Below, piece by piece: positions 7,533-11,641 of a DNA stretch of 11,641 bases. The DNA lies in assembly GCA_009780445.1 (NCBI GenBank), contig WRAA01000041.1:1-11641 (forward strand), read 5' to 3'. Position 1 is the stretch's first letter; every line of letters begins with the position of its first letter. Source of the stretch: Defluviitaleaceae bacterium. Lineage in GTDB: Bacteria; Bacillota; Clostridia; Lachnospirales; WRAA01. A program made the position numbers and the translations under genes. The notes below the pieces were generated by a model. It saw only the letters and a list, made by a program, of their open reading frames with translations, was not told the DNA's origin and ran no database searches.

Positions 7533-9182
7533 ATGTGGCTATATGTTGCAGCAGCAGTTCTACTTATCGCACTGATGATTTCGGCAAGTTTGAACATCCG
7601 GCAGCAGAGGAAGCTGACTGACATTGCCAACAAAGAAAGCCAACCCCTTCCCGCGGGTATCGACCCGCTGGAGGTTGAGAAACTGAAGGAAGCCCACGCA
7701 AGGGAAGTGTTCTGGCTTACTTCGATCCTGGACGCGCTCCCCACGCCCATCTCCGTTACCGACAAGGACATGCGCTGGACGTTTATTAACAAGGTTGTGG
7801 AGGACATGCTGGGTCTGCGGCGCGCGGACGTTATGGGGCAGCATTGCAGCAAGTGGGGCGCGAGCATTTGCGGCACGGACCGGTGCGGCGTGGCTCTGCT
7901 GCGCAAGGGCGTATATCACAGCAACTTTACACAGATGGGGCGGGACTTCTCCGTTTCGGTACATAAACTCCTTGGCGAGGACGGGGAGATGGTCGGGCAC
8001 TTGGAGGCCGTGCGGGATATCACAGACTTGGTAGACGCGTCCCGTAAGGCGGAAGAGCAGGCGTTTTGGTACAAGAGCATCCTGGATGCCGTTCCGTTCC
8101 CGATCTCCGTCACAGACACCGACCTAAAATGGACATTTATCAACAAGGCCACGGAAACCGCGCTTAGCAAGAAGCGCGAGGAGATAGTGGGGCAGAGCTG
8201 CAGCAACTGGGGCGCGGCCATTTGCGGAACAAGCAGCTGCGGCATAGAGTGCTTCAAGCGCGGCATAACCAAGACCAACTTCTCCCAGGCCGGCATGGAC
8301 TTCAGCGTGAACGCGGCGTCGTTGAAGGACACAGGCGGCAAGACCATCGGTTATGTCGAGGTTGTGCAGGACGTCACGGAGATCAGCTCCTTGTCCAAGA
8401 AGCTGGGCGACGCTATGAGCCACATAACAAACAACCTGGGCGCAGTCAGCGAACAGCTCACAGGCGAGGCCAGGAACTTCGCGCAAAGCAATCAAGTTCT
8501 GTCGCAAGGTGTGGTCAAGCAAGTTGACTATGTTCAGCTTCTGAACGACGGCATCACACAGGTGAACGACATGATCAAGTCGGACGTTGAAAGCATGGTC
8601 AACGCCACCGGGTTGTCGAACCAGGCACGGCACCACGCCATAGAGGGCAACGACAAGATGAAGATGATGCTCTCGTCAATGGACGGCATCAAGGCATCTT
8701 CCCAGAACATTTCAAAGATCATCCAGACCATCGAGAGCATCTCGTTCCAGACAAACCTTCTTGCCCTAAACGCCGCGGTTGAAGCCGCAAGAGCGGGGGA
8801 ACACGGGAAGGGCTTTGCGGTTGTCGCCGAAGAGGTCAGGAACTTGGCGGCGCGTTCATCCACCGCGGCCAAGGAGACCAACGAGCTTATACAGGACTCC
8901 ATCCGGAAAGTGGCCGTGGGCACAAGCATGGCGGGAGAAACCGCCGGCTCTCTGTCGAAGATCGTAGCGGACATCGAAAGCGTATCGAAAATAATAGACG
9001 ACTTCGCCTCCTCCGCCAAAATTCAGCAAGGCTTGATAGTCCGGCTGGACGACAGCATCGCCCAAATTTCAGACGTGGTGCAGAGCAACTCCGCCATAAT
9101 CGAAGAGTCCGCCGCATCCTCGCAAGAACTGGCAAGCACCGCCGACACCCTAACCGCTCTGATCGCCAACACCAAACTTTAA
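7533..9182 (+). CDS. Methyl-accepting chemotaxis-type receptor with tandem cysteine-containing PAS domains
   Basis: A 549-residue signalling protein. One N-terminal membrane helix (about 3-20) is followed by a short linker and two PAS domains (about 58-168 and 176-285), 118 residues apart and clearly duplicated: LDALPTPISVTDKDMRWTFIN matches LDAVPFPISVTDTDLKWTFIN. Each carries C-x7-C-x4-C (Cys105/113/118 and Cys223/231/236, plus Cys240) within CSxWGAxICGTxxCG, suggesting a metal, Fe-S or redox site; that is inference. A coiled-coil MCP signalling domain follows, with the conserved hairpin tip IESISFQTNLLALNAAVEAARAGEHGKGFAVVAEEVRNLA (about 399-438) that contacts CheA and CheW. There is no periplasmic domain, no HAMP, and no C-terminal CheR-binding pentapeptide. 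It probably senses cytoplasmic redox or energy state from the membrane. A strong AAGGGGG site lies 7 bp before the ATG. No che genes are nearby. Confidence 0.93.
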   Translation: MWLYVAAAVLLIALMISASLNIRQQRKLTDIANKESQPLPAGIDPLEVEKLKEAHAREVFWLTSILDALPTPISVTDKDMRWTFINKVVEDMLGLRRADVMGQHCSKWGASICGTDRCGVALLRKGVYHSNFTQMGRDFSVSVHKLLGEDGEMVGHLEAVRDITDLVDASRKAEEQAFWYKSILDAVPFPISVTDTDLKWTFINKATETALSKKREEIVGQSCSNWGAAICGTSSCGIECFKRGITKTNFSQAGMDFSVNAASLKDTGGKTIGYVEVVQDVTEISSLSKKLGDAMSHITNNLGAVSEQLTGEARNFAQSNQVLSQGVVKQVDYVQLLNDGITQVNDMIKSDVESMVNATGLSNQARHHAIEGNDKMKMMLSSMDGIKASSQNISKIIQTIESISFQTNLLALNAAVEAARAGEHGKGFAVVAEEVRNLAARSSTAAKETNELIQDSIRKVAVGTSMAGETAGSLSKIVADIESVSKIIDDFASSAKIQQGLIVRLDDSIAQISDVVQSNSAIIEESAASSQELASTADTLTALIANTKL

Positions 9183-9186
9183 CGAA

Positions 9187-9223
9187 AAGGGCTGTATCGG
9201 CGAAAACTCGCGATACAGCCCTT
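9187..9223. terminator. Bidirectional terminator between convergent operons
   Basis: A perfect 13-bp stem (AAGGGCTGTATCG at 9187-9199, CGATACAGCCCTT at 9211-9223) with an 11-nt loop begins four bases after the receptor stop codon. On the minus strand the stem is followed by TTTTCGTT, so it is best formed for the leftward operon ending at 9235. On the plus strand the following T-run is weak. Confidence 0.8.
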
Positions 9224-9234
9224 GTTCATCAAGT

Positions 9235-9726
9235 CTACCAAAACAACGCCGGGAAGACCCAGGACAGCAGGATCATCAGCACCGCGCAGACAAAGGTTCC
9301 CGCGGCAATGGCCATCAGCGACAGCCTTGTGTCCAGCCCTAAAACGGCCGCGGCAAGGCTGCTTGCCCACACCCCCGTGAAGGGAAGCGGCAGGGCGGCA
9401 AGCACAAAGAGCGCGAAAAGAACCTTCTCACGCACATAGCTGTTCCGCAGGATCACGGCGCGTTTCAAACGTCGTATGACGTGGGATGCTCCGCGTCTGC
9501 GCTCCATGCCGTAGATCAGTCTGCGCCAAAGCGTCAGAGCCACAGGCATGGACGCCAGACTCCCGGCCAGACACACCAACAGAGTTCGCAGCACGCCGAA
9601 CCCCATAAACGCCGATATCAGCACTCCCGAACGAAGCCCCATAAACGGCAGACCCGAAACGATAAACACCGTGAGATCATCAGGCAAACCTACACTCAGG
9701 AAGCCAAACGCAATATTGTCGGCCAT
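9235..9726 (-). CDS. Small membrane protein of the putative multidrug-export family (COG2426/PF06695)
   Basis: A 163-residue integral membrane protein. It shows a hydrophobic first half with GLPFMGLRSGVLISAFMGFG, a central basic cytoplasmic segment rich in Arg (about 67-90), and the family's most typical part, LPLPFTGVWASSLAAAVLGLD, followed by a last helix ending in LLSWVFPALFW. The family is named for putative small multidrug export, but its transport role is poorly established, so the function is uncertain. The ATG at 9726 has GAGGT 5 bp upstream. It is the last gene of the leftward group, 113 bp after the YigZ homologue, with a palindromic element and a start-site inverted repeat in between. 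It ends at the shared terminator. Confidence 0.8.
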   Translation of the reverse strand: MADNIAFGFLSVGLPDDLTVFIVSGLPFMGLRSGVLISAFMGFGVLRTLLVCLAGSLASMPVALTLWRRLIYGMERRRGASHVIRRLKRAVILRNSYVREKVLFALFVLAALPLPFTGVWASSLAAAVLGLDTRLSLMAIAAGTFVCAVLMILLSWVFPALFW

Positions 9727-9782
9727 AACGTACCTCGGTATAATCCGGTTCCTAATACCTATTCGCCGTTGGCCGACAATAT
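9713..9782 (-). promoter_or_regulatory. Inverted repeat enclosing the ribosome binding site and start of the 9726 gene
   Basis: TGGCCGACAATAT at 9770-9782 is a perfect 13-bp inverted partner of 9713-9725, separated by 44 nt. In the minus-strand mRNA the downstream arm is the second and third bases of the ATG plus codons 2 to 5, and the loop holds the GAGGT ribosome binding site. Folding would put the start codon in a stem and could limit translation. No effector or known riboswitch motif is apparent. Confidence 0.45.
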
Positions 9783-9804
9783 GAACATCTGCGTAAAATT
9801 ACAC

Positions 9805-9853
9805 TAGGGCGTGTTTGAAAATCCGCCGGAAGCGGGTTTTCAAACACGCCCTA
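9805..9853. mobile_element. Short palindromic element (MITE- or REP-like)
   Basis: A 17-bp perfect inverted repeat, TAGGGCGTGTTTGAAAA (9805-9821) against 9837-9853, continues inward as T-G and CCGC/GCGG to a 5-nt loop, giving about 22 bp of stem. Its right arm is repeated exactly at 92-111. It carries no gene. The TA at each end would fit a TA target-site duplication, as for Tc1/IS630-type or some IS5-family elements, so it may be a miniature derivative; the parent transposase is not here. It overlaps the last codons of the YigZ homologue and may also act as its transcription terminator. Confidence 0.6.
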
Positions 9854-10499
9854 ATACTCCGTAGTACGCCTCCCCCTGGGATATGTGCGCGCCGCGGGCT
9901 ATGCTTGCGGTAAGGCTACGGAACATCTCCGCCTGATCCTCCGCGCAGACTATCTCCAGGGCAACATCTTCACCAAAGTCCGCGCCGCGCACCACATAGC
10001 TCCCCGTGTGCAAGCCGGCGGTGTGCATGAACTTATCATACACACCGTAGGGTAAACTAAGGCGCATCGGCAGCAGGCGGCGATACTCGGATATTTCGGC
10101 CTGTGCCAGCGCGACCCTTGCCGCGGACGGATACGCCCGCGCAAGCCCGCCCGTACCAAGCAGGGTTCCGCCGAAATACCGCGTAACATTTGCGCAGACG
10201 TTCACCAAGCCCATTCCCGCGAGAACGTCCAGCACGGGCTTGCCCCCGGTGCCGGACGGCTCGCCGTCGTCGCTCTGACGCTCAAGCAGGCTTCCGGACG
10301 AAGCCCCGCCGGCCGACACCCTGTACGCAAACACATTGTGCGACGCGTCAGCGTACTTGGCACGCATCCGCGCCAAGAACGCCGCCGCGTCGCCCTCGCT
10401 CCACACAGGGCAGACCGTGCCAACAAACCGCGAGTTCTTGACCTTTAGCTCCGCGCTTGCCTCCTTGGCCACGCTGTTGAAAGAAGCCGACCTAAACAA
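9840..10499 (-). CDS. yigZ: YigZ/IMPACT family protein (UPF0029)
   Basis: A 219-residue protein of the widespread YigZ/YvyE (IMPACT N-terminal) family, whose molecular role in bacteria is not settled; the eukaryotic relative IMPACT modulates GCN1/GCN2 translation control. Diagnostic segments seen are SRFVG (23-27), ASHNVFAYR (52-60), SDDGEPSGTGGKPVLDVL (76-93) and TRYFGGTLLGTGGLARAY (106-123), followed by a C-terminal alpha/beta domain. The start is TTG 10499, which overlaps the stop of the upstream gene by 8 bp, implying translational coupling since no good ribosome binding site is seen. The last codons (LGRV and TGA) come from the palindromic element at 9805-9853, so the native C-terminus was probably altered by its insertion, by only a few residues judging from the GEAYY ending. 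Confidence 0.92.
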   Translation of the reverse strand: MFRSASFNSVAKEASAELKVKNSRFVGTVCPVWSEGDAAAFLARMRAKYADASHNVFAYRVSAGGASSGSLLERQSDDGEPSGTGGKPVLDVLAGMGLVNVCANVTRYFGGTLLGTGGLARAYPSAARVALAQAEISEYRRLLPMRLSLPYGVYDKFMHTAGLHTGSYVVRGADFGEDVALEIVCAEDQAEMFRSLTASIARGAHISQGEAYYGVLGRV

Positions 10500-10788
10500 C
10501 GTTCAGCATTTTCTCGCTCCGTATCTCCTCTTCGATTTCCGGATATGTAGTAGGCAGAACCTTCCCAGTGGTGCAGCTTTCAGCCAAAACCAGCGCATCG
10601 CGCAGGCTGTAGCCCCCCGTAGACTCACACTGCTCTTCGAAGTGCATTTCGCCGTTAGAGATAACATGCTTTTCCGCAAGCACACCAAAGACATCGGCAT
10701 TGCGGTGCGTCAGCATGTACTTCATCATAATCTCCTGGCCGTTATCCAGCTTGATTATGACGAAGTTTACCAATTGTTTAAAAAACAT
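10492..10788 (-). CDS. Small protein, DUF6514-like
   Basis: A 98-residue soluble protein with no signal peptide or membrane segment. It begins with strand-like VNFVIIKLDNGQEIMMKYMLTHRN, then FGVLAE, and ends in an acidic helix YPEIEEEIRSEK after GYSLRDALVLAESCTTGKVLP. That layout (a YGI-like strand, then an a-helix, then a VLP turn and an acidic tail) resembles DUF6514 proteins of Clostridia, from memory and at low confidence. I chose ATG 10788 because a strong GGGGGAG lies 7 bp upstream; an in-frame ATG at 10842 would extend into the leader and lacks a site. It overlaps yigZ by 8 bp. Its promoter is embedded in a phased repeat array, which suggests it is the regulated first gene of the operon. 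Confidence 0.75.
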   Translation of the reverse strand: MFFKQLVNFVIIKLDNGQEIMMKYMLTHRNADVFGVLAEKHVISNGEMHFEEQCESTGGYSLRDALVLAESCTTGKVLPTTYPEIEEEIRSEKMLNVV

Positions 10789-10800
10789 CCTGCAACTCCC

Positions 10801-10819
10801 CCTAAAGAATTTTTTTAGG
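10801..10819 (-). promoter_or_regulatory. Hairpin overlapping the ribosome binding site of the 10788 gene
   Basis: In the minus-strand mRNA CCTAAA pairs with TTTAGG (10814-10819 with 10801-10806) around a 7-nt AT-rich loop. The 3' arm runs directly into the GGGGAG ribosome binding site, so folding may restrict access. The stem is short and A-T rich, so the effect may be weak. Confidence 0.3.
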
Positions 10820-10885
10820 CCTATATTCGGCACAAGCAGCATAAATCGGTGTGAGTCCCGCCGCAGCCCTCTCTCTCATTCCTGA

Positions 10886-10914
10886 ATTGTAACACAATTG
10901 CAAGAATAAAGTAA
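10886..10914 (-). promoter_or_regulatory. Promoter of the leftward 10788-yigZ operon
   Basis: On the minus strand the extended -10 element TGTTACAAT (core TACAAT, 10886-10891) has a weak -35-like TTACTT (10909-10914) 17 bp upstream. A poor -35 with a good extended -10 suits an activator-dependent promoter. The predicted start near 10879 gives a leader of about 90 nt. Confidence 0.55.
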
Positions 10915-10948
10915 CAGCACTATAACACACTTGTAACTAAAGGTAAAC
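10888..10948. promoter_or_regulatory. Six hexamers at 11-bp spacing: candidate response-regulator operator
   Basis: Hexamers start at 10888 TGTAAC, 10899 TGCAAG, 10910 AGTAAC, 10921 TATAAC, 10932 TGTAAC and 10943 GTAAAC, exactly 11 bp apart (consensus TGTAAC-N5). On the other strand they read GTTACA. Direct repeats with one-helical-turn spacing are how OmpR/PhoB-family regulators bind; Bacillus PhoP boxes are TT(A/T)ACA-type repeats with about 5-bp gaps. The array covers the -35 and part of the -10 region of the leftward promoter and ends 110 bp before the rightward -35, so it may control one or both. The regulator's identity is inference. Confidence 0.5.
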
Positions 10949-11058
10949 ACCTTTCTTTACAAAATATGTCACAAACATTTTTCCCGCCGATTGTCCGTTT
11001 TTACACACACCCCGGGAACCCGCCCGGGCCGCGCCTTGCCCAATCCCCGCAAAACCCA
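10949..11058. other. Intergenic spacer
   Basis: No gene is seen. The left half is AT-rich, with a weak ATGT/ACAT palindrome near 10967-10978. At 11011-11028 two CCCGGG sites flank AACCCG, which could form a 6-bp hairpin without a T-run. It separates the two divergent promoters. Confidence 0.4.
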
Positions 11059-11087
11059 TTGACACACGCGAAACCATGATGTACAAT
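11059..11087 (+). promoter_or_regulatory. Promoter of the gene at 11120
   Basis: A perfect -35 box TTGACA (11059-11064), an ideal 17-bp spacer and TACAAT (11082-11087) form a strong sigma-A promoter. The predicted start near 11094 gives a leader of about 26 nt ending in an AGGAG ribosome binding site (11109-11113). Confidence 0.8.
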
Positions 11088-11119
11088 TAGGTAATTATAC
11101 CACAATTTAGGAGAAGTTG

Positions 11120-11641
11120 ATGACACTATTCCAGCAAGCGATTTTAGAAACCCTAAGCTATATGTCCGTGATGCTCCTGGTGTTCGGGCTGATGGGCAAG
11201 CTTTATTTGTTCTATTTACAGCCGCTTTTCGCGACGGCAGTTGTGTACATATCGCTGGGCATCTCCCACGGCCTCCTGGGCGAATTCGCCATGGTGTTCC
11301 TTGCCTGCGCCTGTATGGTAATATTTACCAAATTGGCGTTCAGCCAGAAAATCGGAATGGTGATATTTGTCAACGCGATTGCTGTCCTTGCCGCTGTGTT
11401 CCTCCTGCCGGCAGCCTTTGCCACCTTGCCGGGTCTGGTCGCGGGCGCGCCCACGCAGCCCACCTTTGCGAACAAGCCTGGCGGCGGCGGGCGCGGTTCT
11501 TGCTGTGTGCAAGCTGTCCTACATCCTGCTGCCCCTGCACAAGGTCGCGCAGTCGCTTGGCCAATCGAAGCGGCATCTGCGGATACTCGCCATAACATTC
11601 TTCGCCACCGTCGCGTTATACTTCGCGGCCGGCACATCCCA
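11120..11641 (+). CDS. Polytopic membrane protein, 5' part only, with apparent frameshift
   Basis: Starts at ATG 11120 with AGGAG 6 bp upstream and a strong promoter, and runs off the window. Residues 1-118 contain four hydrophobic helices (about 7-26, 34-53, 56-75, 77-97). Beyond residue 119 this frame turns into Arg/Gly/Ala-rich sequence unlike a real protein. The frame one base on reads LAAAGAVLAVCKLSYILLPLHKV and later ILAITFFATVALYF, clearly membrane helices. Dropping one C at 11477-11478 joins the two as ...FANKLAAAGAV. It is therefore an indel in the assembly or a real lesion. The protein is not recognised. The compact multi-helix N-terminus starting with an LLETL-type helix recalls sensor regions of Clostridia histidine kinases, but any catalytic part would lie beyond the window. 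Confidence 0.65.
   Translation, partial: MTLFQQAILETLSYMSVMLLVFGLMGKLYLFYLQPLFATAVVYISLGISHGLLGEFAMVFLACACMVIFTKLAFSQKIGMVIFVNAIAVLAAVFLLPAAFATLPGLVAGAPTQPTFANKPGGGGRGSCCVQAVLHPAAPAQGRAVAWPIEAASADTRHNILRHRRVILRGRHIP

Noticed and set aside
10840..10880. Plus-strand GGTGTGAGTCC...GCAGCCC resembling part of a cobalamin riboswitch
   Set aside because: The flanking stem has a mismatch, the downstream CCGCCACTG-type box is missing, and no plus-strand gene follows closely.
11470..11500. Programmed +1 frameshift in the membrane protein
   Set aside because: There is no stop codon or known slippery motif at the break; an indel in the GGC repeat is simpler.

Overview
The window is a GC-rich stretch of chromosome of housekeeping and accessory genes. 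It most likely comes from a Bacillota (Clostridia-like) bacterium. The evidence is an ECF-type transporter S component, strong purine-rich ribosome binding sites, frequent TTG starts, canonical sigma-A promoters with 16-17 bp spacers, and a small protein resembling Clostridia-specific DUF6514. This placement is an inference; no rRNA or other decisive marker is present.

Left part (1-3430, minus strand): a repeat-rich intergenic region (1-235), then a leftward operon read as mnmG, an unrecognised 156-residue protein, and rsmG, ending in an intrinsic terminator at 236-265. mnmG (tRNA uridine-34 modification) and rsmG (16S rRNA methylation) are classic neighbours. The extra protein between them is not one I recognise. 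mnmG has a near-perfect promoter placed so that its transcript would begin at the start codon.

Middle part (3496-9223, plus strand): uvrA is divergent from mnmG and has its own promoter. A second promoter overlapping the end of uvrA drives an apparent three-gene operon: an ECF transporter S component, dCTP deaminase (dcd), and a membrane-anchored chemotaxis-type receptor with two tandem PAS domains that share a conserved cysteine pattern. A hairpin at 9187-9223 ends this operon and the convergent one.

Right part (9235-10948, minus strand): a small membrane protein of the putative multidrug-export family (COG2426), a short palindromic mobile-type element that supplies the stop codon of the next gene, a YigZ/IMPACT family protein, and a small DUF6514-like protein. 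The last has a promoter embedded in six TGTAAC-like hexamers spaced exactly 11 bp apart, which looks like an operator for an OmpR/PhoB-type response regulator.

Right edge (11059-11641, plus strand): a strong promoter and the start of a polytopic membrane protein that runs off the window. Its reading frame appears broken by a one-base insertion near 11477. A similar one-base problem seems to affect the start of rsmG, so either the assembly carries indels or these are real lesions. No tRNA, rRNA, CRISPR array, complete insertion sequence or prophage gene was seen.
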